Part shown: positions 12,023 through 24,642 of the stretch, one piece after another | Numbering within the stretch: position 1 is the first letter of the stretch | Layout of the letters: every line of letters begins with the position of its first letter | Source of the DNA: Adiantum capillus-veneris | Lineage: Eukaryota > Streptophyta > Polypodiopsida > Polypodiales > Pteridaceae | Direction: 5' to 3' | DNA: 64,000 nt | NCBI GenBank assembly: GCA_014529385.2 | Contig: CM043953.1 | Span: 73,435,872 to 73,499,871, forward strand | The notes under the pieces: model-generated | Databases searched by the model: none | Seen by the model: the letters and a program-made list of their open reading frames with translations, nothing else | What the model was told of the DNA's origin: nothing | Program-made: the position numbers and the translations under genes

Positions 12023-12790
12023 ATGGCACACCTTCCACAGGCACCCACAGTTGTTGAGAAGCTTGCCAATCTCCCACAGTCTCTCACGTATAAACGTATG
12101 TAAAGGCAACATCTTAAAGATAAATTACTGCATTCTACACGCATAGAATCTGCACCGGCACCCAAGCAAAACAAAATTAGCAAAAAAACCTTCGCTTTCA
12201 AGGATTTCAATGGCACTAAAGATGCTAGCACGATTCTAGCATGGGTTAGTCAATTAGATGACTATTTTCATGATGAAGACTTTCCTGAATGTGAAATGGT
12301 AAAATGTGCATCAAATCATCTTACCAATAGTGTTGCATTGTGGTGGAATTCCACCAAACAGCACAGAAAAAGACCACGTACTTGGCATGCATTCAAAAAG
12401 CTGTTTTCACCTCAATTTTTTCCCACATAGTATAAAGCTAAAGGACGATGCCAGTGGGATTTAATTTGACAAGGCCGAAATGAAGATGCTCAAGGCTATA
12501 CTGATTGTTTTTGGAACTGTTTAATTCAATTGCAAGCTATTGAACATGTCAATCATAGGAAATTAAACGAGAGAAACAAACATCAAAGCTATACCTTTTT
12601 CAAGAGACGCAGATTTGACAATTCTGCTACAACTTCTCAACCTTATGGCAATACCAACAACAACCACAAGCAGCAAACGAGGAAACCAAAATTCTTTCAA
12701 CCATCGTCCTGCTCAAAATCCTAGTGGTAATAAGAAGGTGAAGTGTTTCAATTTTTTTCAATATGGTCACTATGCAGATAAGTGCCCAGA
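12023..12790 (+). pseudogene. gag of the LTR-B gypsy element, truncated (unit 1)
   Basis: The start MAHLPQAPTVVEKLANLPQS matches the unit 2 copy at 20871. Codon 27 is TAA (12101-12103), where unit 2 has CGA, so this copy is dead early. Beyond it the frame still shows the gag core (KDFNGTKDASTILAWVSQLD, then ALWWNSTKQHRKRPRTWHAF) and a knuckle remnant near 12740-12790 (CFNFFQYGHYADKC). The sequence ends abruptly at the duplication boundary; there is no pol. Confidence 0.8.
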
Positions 12791-12905
12791 TAACTCTATT
12801 AACAAAGAAAACTAACAACCTTAATACACAGAGAACAAACCCAGAAAACTCCATCAACAAAAAAAATACAAAGTATAACACAAAATCCTTCTTCTCAACA
12901 CACAC
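12791..12905. other. A-rich joint between the two duplication units
   Basis: 115 bases with short internal echoes (AACTC.ATTAACAAA / AACTCCATCAACAAA). It has no match at the equivalent point before unit 1. It is either more leader of the LTR-A element in unit 2 or filler at the junction. Confidence 0.5.
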
Positions 12906-12981
12906 ACCCTCCTTCCTTACCTTTCCTACAATTGTAATTGCACAACAAAAGAAGCACAGAGTGCCATTCAAGCTTAGTGTA

Positions 12982-12995
12982 TGGCAGCGGCGCCA
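12982..12995 (-). promoter_or_regulatory. primer binding site, tRNA-Asp type (unit 2)
   Basis: The minus strand reads TGGCGCCGCTGCCA, identical over this length to the site at 2466-2484, and lies next to LTR-A copy 3. Confidence 0.65.
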
Positions 12996-12999
12996 AAAA

Positions 13000-13226
13000 T
13001 GTACGCGTATGTCGCACGTGTCAATGCAAGGAACTTGCCGATACACTGTGTGCGAGCCACAAATGGCTCCAAGCACACAACAAGCCTAAACTAGTAAGCT
13101 CAAAGATGGCACTGTTGTGTCACTCACCGCTCTATGCTTCCTGTCATGGAGGATTCATTGCCGCAAAGAAAAGGGAGACGCCACTACGCCGGCTCAACCG
13201 CCTCGCCGTCGTCATGCCGCCGCAAT

Positions 13227-13314
<88 letters not shown>

Positions 13315-13622
13315 GCATACACACACACACAAGGAGATGAAGAAGAAGAAGATGGAGATGGAGCAAGAGCACTCTTCAATTGCACAAATGAGAGAATGAG
13401 TGAATTTTAGGTTTAGTTGAATTTTATATGAGCTCACCCCATTCACACTTGGGCGCCCATGCTTAGCCAACTAATCCCTTGAATATTATAGTTAGAGTGC
13501 GCCTCTCATCGGCGATCACTCTTACCCTTTTCCTATTGGACCGACAAGCCCGGTACCTGACTCTACCAAATAAATAATACAATGTCCGTCGTCGGTGATA
13601 GGAATGTGCACGAGGGTTAACA
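13000..13622 (-). repeat. LTR-A copy 3 (unit 2)
   Basis: Ends TGTTAACCC and CGTACA on the minus strand, as in copy 2. It is 30 bases longer than copy 2 mainly because the CT tract at 13229-13313 has expanded. Confidence 0.7.
13229..13331. repeat. (CT)n(CA)n microsatellite in LTR-A copy 3
   Basis: About 85 bases of CT, the longest of the three copies, then CACGCATA and a short CA tract. Confidence 0.95.
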
Positions 13623-15179
13623 CTAGCCATATATCTCTCTCTCCCTTTGATAAGATGACAATATTGCCTCTTTTGGTGCCCCTTTACATTGCAATACTCA
13701 TAGCGGATACCCTTCCACCTCTATACGCCAAATTTAGGACGAGTTTTCCCATCTCCATATCACTTGGATTCAATGCTGGTCTCCTCCTCCCAAGAATGCG
13801 TACTATGAAACTCCCTTATCTATTGTTTTTCTTTCAAAGCATTTCCCTTCAGGTAGTGTGGGTTTGAATTTATTTTAATGCTTGTGTTTATGGATCATAG
13901 GTACAACGGGGTACTACACTATTCAATTTCACCACCTTCCTATCTTGTAAATGCTTTGATAAATGTGAGCCTTAATTTTGGCTTGGTTTTAAGGGAAGTA
14001 AATCCCAAGAGGAAGTAAATCCTTGTCCTTGCAAACAGGTACCCATTTGACTAGGTGGGATTTCTAACATGACCTGGTCTCACTAGCTGGAGGAGCTGGA
14101 TGTGTCTTGTCTTGAAACCCTTTCCTTTTTAAAGGGGGGGATTTCTATCCCTCACTTAGACTTGCAATTTCAATTTTTTTGATTGCCAAAATGAGAGAAT
14201 GTGAGTTTTTTTAATTGTATGAAGGGAACACATGTTGAATGGTTGAGCTTGTGAGGCTTGTTGACTTGCTGTATAATTAAAATGGAAGTCTTCACTCAAT
14301 GTAACCATCATGGATTTTGGAGAGGCATCTTCCTTGCAAATTTTTGCTTAAAAAATGAGCTAAAAATGACCTAATTTTGGTCCAAAGTGGCAAAATGGCC
14401 CAAAAATTGACACATCAGCTCATACTGTCGTGGGTGAGAGAGAGAGAGAGAGAGGGAGACATGGCAGCTTTTGAGGGGGGGAAACCCTACAATGTTCCCC
14501 TTCTATTAAATTCCCTTCATGGTTGCTCAATCTATGTGTAAGGCAATCCCACCTCTTCGCAATCTCGTATTTGAGCTTGTAATGGAGTGAATTAGGGTTT
14601 CTTTTCATCAAAATGGTGTGTGGGATTCAATATGGAAGCTCTTAAATCTTTGAAAAATAAAAAAATGGTCATTGTAAAGGTGAAATCTCGTGTATTTCTT
14701 TCAATTGTTTGAAGTTACGACTATGTAATTGGGGGCGATGCTACATGATTCCATTAAAGAGGTTTGGGATTTGAATGGGATTTGTACTTGTATAAGAGTT
14801 GAGGTTTCATGACTAGAAGCTTAGTGTGTTTAATTGCTATTTTAATAAAATTGGATATGAATTGGTGATCTGTCCATCACAAACTCGACTACAAAAACAA
14901 GCAGATTCCAAGCACAACAGGAAAGAGGATTTGTGTATTCTTTGTCACGATTGCTCTTTGACTTTAAAACATCTTTAAGAAGAGGGTTAGTGATTCTCCA
15001 TAAACACTTTTTCACTAAGTGTTTGTGATTCTCATCACAAACTCTCACAGCCAAAGATCTCACAGCTTCCTAGCTAGACTCCACAACTTCTCGACATTCT
15101 TGGTGAACCCGACGTAAAGCAGCTAGGGTGAGGGTTCAAAAACTTTTTTTCAAAGATTTAAATACAAATAATTAAATCT
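13623..15179. other. non-coding spacer (unit 2)
   Basis: Counterpart of 4736-6319, with no coding sequence supported. The GA tract here (14434-14460) is about half as long as in unit 1. The TTGGTGAACCCGACG candidate primer site recurs near 15100. Confidence 0.35.
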
Positions 15180-18100
15180 ATGGATCAACAAGAGAAACAA
15201 GGCATGTGTGATTCTATGCTTGACAAGCTTGTTAAGGGCATGCAAGAAATGAATTTAAAGTTAACGAGGCTTGCAGAAAAACAATATCCTGCAGGGTAGA
15301 AATCCCAAAGAAAAGTAGGATTTGTGCATAGATTCATATGGTGTAATAGAGTAGATCATGGCATAAGGGATTGTGATAGCTTCAGTGATGCCTTGAAAAG
15401 AGATCTTATATTTTTTAAGGATGGGAAGATCCATCTTCCAGCGACAGATATTCCATTAGGAACTAACTTTATAAAGGGGGTATGGGGAAGTTAGTGGAGG
15501 ATATGGCAAGCAGTCATGCCATCTCTACAGTGGAGGTTACTACCTATGGGGCAAAGATACAGTTGATTCCAAAGAAAGGGTCAAAGACTACTTAGGATGT
15601 TTTTGAGGAGGTCAATAGCTTGTGGCCATATGCAATGGTGTCATCTAAAAAAGGGGAGGTAACTAAATAGGTATTCATGCATGCCTATCTTGAAAAATTC
15701 CATAACAATGAAGCAGTTGTGGAAGAGAAGCATCGACGTGAGAATGGAGATGTAGGTCCCTCTACTTCAAAGAGGGTTACAAGAGCTGGAGGAAGAAAGG
15801 ATCCTGGACCTTCTTACGAGGATTCACCACATGTGCCTCCTCCTCTTGAGGTTCCTATGGATGAACCATCTAAAGAAGAAAGAGCAAGGAAAAGAAAAAG
15901 CAAAAGGCCGTACATACAGACTGCAATCTAACATTGAATCTCCCACAAACTTAAAGTAGGTACTGGAGGAAAGGTTTTGAAATAGTAAAGTTGACTTTAC
16001 CTTGGGCAAAGTTCTTGGCATAGCTAGTGCAAGTTTCATGAAGAAATTATACTATATCATAAAAAGAAAGAGGCAAACTCTCGTTGAGTCTATTCCTCCA
16101 CAATCTTAGGGTGAAGGAGAATCATTGAAGGTACAAGGGATAGTTAAGGTTGGCTGATAGATATCATAAAAAGAAAGAGGCAAACTCTCACTGAGTCCAT
16201 TCCTCCACAATCTCAGGGTGAAGGAGAATCATTGAAGGCACAAGGGATAGTTAAGGTTGGTTGCGAGGAGTTTTTAACAAAAGAAGAGAAGAAGTGTTTT
16301 AAAGAAATTCTTTCCATACATTTTTAGGGTTTTTCTTTTCAGCCACATGAGATAGAGCGTGTTGATCCTAGTGTTGTTGCACCTATGGTGATCTACACTA
16401 TCCCTGATGTACCTTGGAATCTACATCCAATCCTGGTTTTGAAAGCACATTTGCCAAAGTTGAAGATTAGCATGGGTATTTTGGAGCCTTCTTGAGTGCC
16501 ATATTCAAACATGTGGTTCAATGTGCCTAAGAAGAATAGAGCTTTGCGGTTCATACATGACATACAACCTGTGAACAAGGTTACCATCAAGAATTTGGGT
16601 ACAGGACCAATAGTGGATGAATTTACAGAGGCGTTTGCAGGAAGATCAATTTACTTAATGGGCGATCTCTATTCACGGTACGATCAATTTCAGCTAGATG
16701 TTGAGAGTGGAGATTTCAAAACTATGAAAACACCTCTGGGACTGGTAAGGATGTGTACCTTACCTCAAGGAGCAACAAATTAACCTGCACATATGATGAA
16801 TGGGATGAACAAGGTTCTACATGACTTCATACCTTAAATCACAATGCCATTTCTTGATGGTGTACCTATCAAAGGACGTGAAGACAAAGACAAACATAAA
16901 GCTATGGATTCGAGGGGATGTCGTAAGTTTGTTGCAAACCATATCAAATACTGTGAGAATATTTTTTCACGGTTGGAAGAAGTTAATCTTATTATATTAG
17001 GATAGAAGTCTGTATATCGAGTTAGTGAAGTAGTGATTGTGGGGCAGATCTGTGGTCCTTATGGTAGAAGGCCTTGTCCAAAAAATATGGATGAAATCAA
17101 ATACATGAAAGAAACATGCACAATTGTAAATGAAGTTTGAGTATTTCTTGGTGCTTGCATCTTCTATCTTGCTTGGATACCCCATTATGCACATGTAGCA
17201 GATTCTCTTTAAATTTTTTTAAGAAAGAATCAGAAGTTTCAATGGGAAGAGAGCACACAAAAGCCATGAGGAAGCTAAACATGCTACTTTCAGCACCAAC
17301 CCTAAGAAAGCTAGACTCTGCATGTGAAAGACCTATTGTTGTGACATTGGACACGAGTCCTATAGGGACAAGATGGGCAATAGGGCAAGATGATGACAAC
17401 GGGAAAAAGGTATGTGGTGAGATTTGGAGCCAAGGTTCTGAGTTCTCACCAATGAGATTATGTGCAAGTAAAGAGTGAATCATAGGGAGTGATCACAAAA
17501 TTGAGATGTGAAAAGGAGTACTTGATAGGGAATCATGTGTTGTTGAAACTGATTGTTTTCCTCTTCTTGGAATGATAAGAAATTTTTCAACTCGTGACGT
17601 TGCTATGCTGCAATGGATAGCCTACATAAAGTCCTTGAATCCCGAGTTCAAGCATATTTCTACATAAAGACTACAACTCGTGACGTTGCTATGCTGCAAT
17701 GGATAGCCTACATAAAGTCCTTGAATCTCGAGTTCAAGCATATTGCATGAAAGGACAATCCAACGGTAGATATGCTATCTAGGGCAAGGTATGAAGATGA
17801 AGAGGACATGATTGTTGAGGGAGATGATGTAGGTACAAAGTTTTACACTATTTCTCATCCAAAGACTAATCATGAATGTTTTGTATCTTCATTTGAATCC
17901 TTTTCAGAGGAACTATATGACGGTGAATGGATCTTGATAAGTCACTACTTAAGTACCCTACAGAAACATGATTATTGGACATAGCAAAAATTTAAGAGGA
18001 TAAGAAGAAAATCATATGGATACATCTTGAAGGATGGCTACTTATGGAAGCATCCTAAACAAAGAGATGGAACACCATTGTTGGTAGTGTGAGATAAGAC

Positions 18101-18940
18101 TACTCAACAAGAGATTGTCAAGGCGTTCCATGAAAGTTTATGGATAGGACATCGAGGTGTATGTGCAACATTTGCCAAAGTAAAAGAAAGGTATTAGTAA
18201 AAAGGTGTGTATAAGGATGTGGCTAAGTTTGTGGAGTCTTGTGTGGAATGCCAAATGTATTCAAGTGTATGGCATCGTGATTGACTACATCCTACTTATC
18301 CATTGGCCATACATTATAAATGGGTTGTAGATTTGGTCACAATGCCTTTGGGACTTTGGAAAATTTTGGTATTTGGTGCTTGCAAGAGAACATTTGTCTA
18401 CAAGTTGAAGGGCGTGCATTGCGGACAAAACAAAATCTGTATGTAAATTCCTTCTTGAAGATGTGATCTATCATTATGGATTTGTGGGAAAAATAACTAA
18501 TGATAAATGAGAATTGGATGCTTACAAAGCAAGGGAATTCTTTTCTAGGATGAGCATCAAACTAGCTTTGACTTGTGCTTATAACCTAGAGGGCAATGGC
18601 AAGAGTGAAAGAGGACATCCTCAAATAATTAAAGCTTTGGCTAAGGCTTGTAAAGGCAATCTTGGAGAGTGGCCAAGGTTACTACCGTTTGCATTATGGG
18701 CTGATCGTATTGACACATAGTTCAAACACTGGCTATATGCATGTTGAATTGATGTATGGTCAAAAACGTGTGATGTCAATTGAAGATGTAGTTCTTACAT
18801 TGTTACGAGACTGGGCACCCTCATGTTGCATGTGGTTAATTGCAATTGGGATAGTTAGCTTAATTGTTAATTATGTGTTGTCTATTTGAATTTTACTAAC
18901 AGTGAGTGCATGATGGTTTGTAGATTGGAACTTTGGGAGT
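15180..18940 (+). pseudogene. degenerate Ty3/gypsy gag-pol (unit 2)
   Basis: The same element as at 6320-10080, with the same domains and most of the same stops: RT core 16496-16783 (KKNRALRFIHDIQPVNKV, TPLGLVRMCTLPQGATN), RNase H near 17330-17480, a longer open stretch at 17772-17984 (MLSRARYEDEEDMIVEGDD), integrase core 18514-18720 (NGKSERGHPQIIKALAKAC). Some positions are closer to a functional consensus than in unit 1 (LPQGATN here, LSQGATN there), so the copies have decayed independently since the duplication. Confidence 0.85.
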
Positions 18941-18959
18941 TGACGGCGAGGCACCAGCA

Positions 18960-19357
18960 AATAACAATTCTCTCGATCATTTTATCCTAGGATACAACTT
19001 TAGATCTTTTATCAAGAAGCCACTATGGCTCCTTTTTAAATAGGATAGTGAGAACTTACCCTAAGAGGATCATGCACTAAGTAGTGTGTACCACTCATAA
19101 CTAAAGTGGGACTAAAGTGTAAAAGAGGGGCCTCTAATTTTTGGCACCAATAATAAATCAAGATATCAAATACCAAACTCCACAAGAGGTGCCGTGGAGT
19201 TTTGGGCTATGATCTTTAGACCTTTCTTGTGTAGATGCTCTCAATTTTCCATCTCCCCTCTCTTAAGCTACTATGTGTTTGTTGTGTACTCCCTAATTAA
19301 GTCTACATCTTCTCTTCCATGTTCTTACAGCTTGTCTCTATCAATTCTATGCTCTTA

Positions 19358-19390
<33 letters not shown>

Positions 19391-19532
19391 TGTGTGATAG
19401 TCTAGGGGGGGGGGGGGGGGGGGGTGTGTGTGTGTGCTTGGAAATTGGAGAAAGAGGTTGACAGGTTGATGGGGATGTATGTGAGCAAGTGTTGAATTGT
19501 TCTAAGCAACCGGTATGCCCCTTCTCCCAACA
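18960..19532 (+). repeat. LTR-B, 5' LTR of the longer element (left edge approximate)
   Basis: Ends CCCAACA one base before a perfect tRNA-Met primer site. Its last ~290 bases match 24483-24762. It contains a (GT)n tract and a run of 20 G (19405-19424), against 13 in unit 1 and 6 in the 3' LTR. Confidence 0.7.
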
Positions 19533-19533
19533 G

Positions 19534-19545
19534 TGGTATCAGAGC
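19534..19545 (+). promoter_or_regulatory. primer binding site, tRNA-iMet
   Basis: Exact TGGTATCAGAGC one base after the LTR end. Confidence 0.85.
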
Positions 19546-20870
19546 TTTGGTTTGAGTTATCGGCCCAAAATTTTCAATTTGGAGAGGATCCTCGATTGGT
19601 AGATTAATCGACAAATTTTACTGACTGAGAACATGGTCGGGTATGTCCAAAGCTTAATTTGAGATAAATTGCTAAATTTGACAAATTTGTGAAGATATGC
19701 GGACAAGCAATCGAGAACGAAGTGTTACTAAAGAGCTTTGGGTTCGAGAGAATTGGCAATTGAAATCGATATTAACAAGAAATTTATGAATCAACGACAT
19801 GAATTTCGTAAACTAAGATGGATTGTGAGGGGCTGCAAAGAAGGATTTGAGAAGACATCGAATTTTGAAAAGCTTGAATTGAATTGATGATTCGGGCTTG
19901 ACATAGAGAAGTCTTAGAAGGAGCTTGAGCGGAAGTCAAGGTTAAGAATCTTGGCATTGGGAAGCGTTAAAAGAAGAGAATCAAGGGCTTCCCCCAAGGA
20001 CCCAATCCACGTGTGTGTTAGACAAGTGTGATAACCAACTACACCACAAGATCTCCTCTTCATGAGATACCACCGCGGGAACAAACCCTTGCAAGCAAAA
20101 AGCTGAACCCGACGAGCTCCATCAAACCCTACATAACTAATACTGACGGCATCACCCTAGGCTTTGGAGTGTTATTGCCTTCCACCTCGCGGTCCAAAAA
20201 CGACCACAGGCATCGCCATCTTCCCAACCCCTCTCGCACACTGTCTCCTTCCGTCTCTGCACACGCTGCCATGCTTTAGTGCATATGTACACACCTAAGT
20301 TAATAAAAGGTGAGGTTTTAAAAAAAATTCATAAAGGCCATCCCCTTTTAAGAGGGTATTCACCCTATTCAATTTTTTGGACAGTCGACGACCCAATTGG
20401 TAGCAGCTAATCCTGAGCCCCTTTTTGGCCACCCAACATTAAAAAAAAAAATCTTTGTCAGCAGCATTCTCACTGACCGCCATACCACTTCAAAGCTTAC
20501 TCAAGCTACGTCGTTTGCAACTACCTCCGCCGACCGTACCAATTCAATTTTATGGTGAACATAACATAAATTGCCGATTGTATTGCCCTTGCTTTTGGAA
20601 TACGGGAGATTGGATGCCACGAACTCAACCGACTCGCAGACCTACCATCTCACCGCTCACTTTTTCGACAATTTCCTCACACACCGCCATTCTGGATTGC
20701 ACACCAATGCGATCTTTAAGCTAAGCACATATTATTTCTGCTACTTCTTTTACTCTCTCTCACTTATTTTGCATACTGCATCTGTAAATATCTCCATATA
20801 GCCATTTTACATTTAAAAACACACAAAAAAAGGGGGGGGGGGGGGGGGGGGGGGAAGAAAGCATGCAATC
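19546..20870 (+). other. leader of the LTR-B element
   Basis: About 1.3 kb without a convincing ORF. It ends in a 23-base G run (20832-20854) just before the gag start. Confidence 0.5.
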
Positions 20871-21839
20871 ATGGCACACCTTCCACAGGCACCCACAGTT
20901 GTTGAGAAGCTTTCCAATCTCCCACAGTCTCTCACGTATAAACGTATGCGAAGGCAAGACCTTAAAGATAAATTACTGCATTCTACACGCATAGAATCTG
21001 CACCGGCACCCAAGCAAAACAAAATTAGCAAAAAAACCTTCGCTTTCAAGGATTTCAATGGCACTAAAGATGCTAGCACGATTCTAGCATGGGTTAGTCA
21101 ATTAGATGACTATTTTCATGATGAAGACTTTCCTGAATGTGAAATGGTAAAATGTGCATCAAATCATCTCACCAATAGTGCTGCATTGTGGTGGAATGCC
21201 ACCAAACAGCACAGAAAAAGACCACGTACTTGGCATGCATTCAAAAAGCTGTTTTCACCTCAATTTTTTCCCACATAGTATAAAGCTAAAGGACGATGCC
21301 AGTGGGATTTAATTTGACAAGGCCGAAATGAAGATGCACAAGGCTATACTGATTGTTTTTGGAACTGTTTAATTCAATTGCAAGCTATTGAACATGTCAA
21401 TCATAGGAAATTAAACGAGAGAAACAAACATCAAAGCTATACCTTTTTCAAGAGACGCAGATTTGACAATTCTGCTACAACTTCTCAACCTTATGGCAAT
21501 ACCAACAACAACCACAAGCAGCAAACGAGGAAACCAAAATTCTTTCAACCATCGTCCTGCTCAAAATCCTAGTGGTAATAAGAAGGTGAAGTGTTTCAAA
21601 TTTTTTCAATATGGTCACTATGCAGATAAGTGCCCAGAAGGTCCTGCTAAGAGCAATGGCCAATCCAATGGAGTCACCCGAAATACAAGCCAAAAACCCT
21701 TTAGCAATAGCTGTCCCAACGAAGCTACTGTTAACCTCATCGAAGATGCTAATCCCCACGACAATGAAGTGGAAGCTAATTACGGTGAGGGATATGATCT
21801 TGAGTATAATCACGATGACAACCCATCTTCAGGTACTCC
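20871..21839 (+). pseudogene. gag of the LTR-B Ty3/gypsy element
   Basis: An ATG-initiated frame of 135 codons contains the retrotransposon gag core (KDFNGTKDASTILAWVSQLDDYF, ALWWNATKQ, TWHAFKKLF). It ends at a TAG at 21276-21278 in the middle of the domain. The reading resumes in shifted frames: QAIEHVNHRKLNERNK from 21378, then the CCHC knuckle near 21590-21635 (CFKFFQYGHYADKC, with Phe at the second Cys). Nucleocapsid and particle assembly would be the role if intact. The stop and frameshifts make it a pseudogene. Confidence 0.8.
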
Positions 21840-24482
21840 TATATCTCCTCACACTTTGTTTAAAGTGCAAGGCACAATTAAGGGTGAAAGTGTCACCATT
21901 ATTTTAAATGATGGCAGTAGCCATGATTTTATTTCTGCATGATTGGCACAACAACTCTCTCTCTCTCTCTGAAATTTCTTCGCCTCACAAAGTCAAAACT
22001 ATTTTTAATAAAAAATGTTTTAATTGCAAAACCCGTCACTGTTGAAGTTTGCATTGGTGAATTTACACAAGCACGTACATTTCTGGTAGCCCATTGCATG
22101 GTCTTCATATGATCTTAGGAATTCCATTTTGCCACATGAATTTGATCCATTGATTAATTATAAGACACGTACCATGTCTCTCACTCATAATAATAAAAAT
22201 TTATCCATCCAAGCAACACTAGCACACTAAAAATTTCTACTTCTCTCTCACACTCAACCAAAAGAGCCATTCAAAAACAAGGGAAAGCATATCTAGTGTT
22301 GGTAAATCAAATTTTCATTGAAACCAAAACCTCACATAACTCTTCACATGATGATTTTCTCTCACAATTTCACCATTGTTTCACGCATGATCTACCACTT
22401 GGAATACCATCTTCACGCCTAGAAGACCACAAAATAGATATTATACCGGGTAGTCAACCTCCTTGTAGAGCACCTTATCGTGTAAACCCAACTACAGACA
22501 GGGAGATACAAACTCAAATCACTGACTTACTTGATCGAGAACTTATCAAACCTAGTAGTTCACCATACGGAGCTCCAGTACTTCTTGTTAAGAAGAAAAT
22601 TGGGACTCTTCGTATGTGCATTGACTACAGGGCTTTAAACAAGATCACCATTAAGAATAGGTTTCCTATTCCTAGAGTGGATTATCTATTAGACAAAATA
22701 AAAGGGGCAAACATCTTTAGAAAAATTGACCTCAAATCAGGGTACCACCAAGTCAAAGGTTTGATCAAGATGTCTACAAAACTGCTTTCAGAACACAAAC
22801 GGGACACTATGAATTTCTTGTCATGCCATTTGCTTTGACAAATGCATTAGCCACATTTACACGCATGATGAACAAAATTTTCATTGACCATCAAGATTTT
22901 GTGATTGTATTCTTTGATGAGATTTTGTGATTGAGTAAATCAGAACAAGAAGATAAAGAGCACTTAGCACGTGTATTTGAACTGCTTGCACACAACCACT
23001 TGTATCTGAATCCTGAAAAGAGTTCATTTTTCCAATATGAAATGAATATTTGGGACACATTATATCGGGCAAGGGAATCCATGTAGACCCTAAGAAAATT
23101 GAATCCATTTAATCATGTCCTAGATCCAAAAATTTGCATGAACTTTGTTCTTCTATTGGTCTATGCAATTATTACAGGAAGTTTGTACATAACTTTGCTT
23201 ACAAATCTCATTACCTCACTCTCCTATTAAAGAAAAATTCTCCTTATGTATGGAATGATTTGCAAGAAAGTTCCTTTAATGCACTCAAGAATGCTTTGAT
23301 AAATGCACAAGTACTACAATTACTTGATTTTGATAAACCATTATTTGTTATAGTCACTGATGCTAGTGGAAAAGGTATCGGTGTAGTCCTTATGCAAGAT
23401 AACCATCCACTCGCATTTGAAAGGCATAAGTTTAAACCATCTGAAGCAAAATCTAGTACATATGACAAAGAGTTTAATGTTGTTATACATGCTTTGAAAA
23501 TTTGGAAACACTATTTAATGGGTACTGATTTAATCATCAAAATTGATCAACAAAGTATCAAGTATTTACTATCTCAACCCTTAAAAGGTGATGATAGACA
23601 TATCAAGTGGGATGCCTTCATTCAAAAGTTTTCAACCCAACATTCATACCAACCTGGTAAGGAGAATATTGTAGCTGATGTTTGAGCCGAAGACCCTATC
23701 TTAATAGTCTATCAACCATTACAAGTACTTCATTTGATTCAATGCCTGACACTTATGCACAAGATGATGATTTCAAAACCACATGGTTGCATATGATTGA
23801 GAACTCTGTGCACACATTTTTGGAATACTTATTCAAGAAAACTTTCTTATTTCAAACAAAAATTGTGTGTAACTAAACATTTTTGTATATTGATTACTAA
23901 AGAGTTGCACAAACTACCCTATGTTGGACATACAGGATTTGCTGCTACTTTTCAAAATTTACGTCGTGATTCTTTTGGCCTACTATGAAAACTGATGTTG
24001 AACCATATGTTTCAACTTGTTTGATTTTGTCATTAGATTTCCACTCACTATTCACAAGCGTGATATAATTTGGTCTTTCATTGAACGTTTTTCTAAACAA
24101 GCATACTTCATTCCCTGTAAGAAAACACTCACAGCACATCAAGCTGCACTTCTATTTCTTAAAGCTATCTTTCCACATCATGGTTTACCTAAAGTTATAA
24201 TATCTGATCGAGATTCCAAATCTTTTTGGACTACTATTTTTAAAAATCTTGTAACCACACTTGCTTTTACTTTTGCATTCCATCCTGAGTCTAATGGTCA
24301 AACCAAAGTCACTAATCGCACAATCATAGACTTTTTAAAAGCTTATGTTTCTTCTCAACCCAAGAAATGGAATGATTACCTGTATATTCAACAGTTTGTA
24401 TATAACAACACCACTCATACTGCTATAGTTAAATCTTCACTTGAAATTGTTTATGGTCATTCTTTGCCTACTTCTACTTCAC
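21840..24482 (+). pseudogene. pol of the LTR-B Ty3/gypsy element
   Basis: The domains in order are a protease remnant near 21895-21940 (ILNDGSSHDFIS, where LVDSGSTHNFI is usual); RT 22440-23110 ([40 protein letters not shown], then [12 protein letters not shown] in another frame); RNase H 23134-23685 (LFVIVTDASGKGIGVVLMQ); and integrase core 24017-24480 (IIWSFIERFSKQAYFIPCKK, GLPKVIISDRDSKSFW, HPESNGQTK). The RT active site reads FFDE instead of YxDD, and the integrase DGQTE motif has Lys for the catalytic Glu. Several stops are present. The integrase tail is lost because the 3' LTR fragment begins at once. Confidence 0.85.
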
Positions 24483-24596
24483 GTCTCCCCTCTCTTAAGC
24501 TATTCTGTGTTTGCTGTGTAGTTCCTAATTAAGTCTACATCTTCTCTTCCATGTTATTACACCCTCTTATAGCTTGTCTTTGTCAATCATATGCTC

Positions 24597-24642
<46 letters not shown>

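Larger units (their letters stand above)
4049..12790. repeat. direct duplication, unit 1 (~8.74 kb)
   Basis: This block recurs almost base for base at 12906-21638: LTR-A, non-coding spacer, degenerate gypsy gag-pol, LTR-B, leader and start of gag, in the same order and orientation. Three differences were seen in the 240 bases compared from 6841 against 15701. The units start at the shared ACCCTCCTTCC and end after the shared AAGTGCCCAGA. A 115-base A-rich segment (12791-12905) separates them. Old defects, including stop codons and internal short duplications, are shared, so the block was already decayed when it duplicated. Confidence 0.9.
12906..21638. repeat. direct duplication, unit 2 (~8.73 kb)
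   Basis: Counterpart of 4049-12790, in the same order. It differs by scattered substitutions and by microsatellite and G-run lengths. Unlike unit 1, its right end continues without a break into the rest of an LTR-B gypsy element, so unit 2 preserves the original context on the right. Confidence 0.9.

Noticed and set aside
22296-22838. Possible intact reverse transcriptase gene
   Set aside because: Only the first part of RT is in frame; the active site is in another frame and reads FFDE, and stops surround it.
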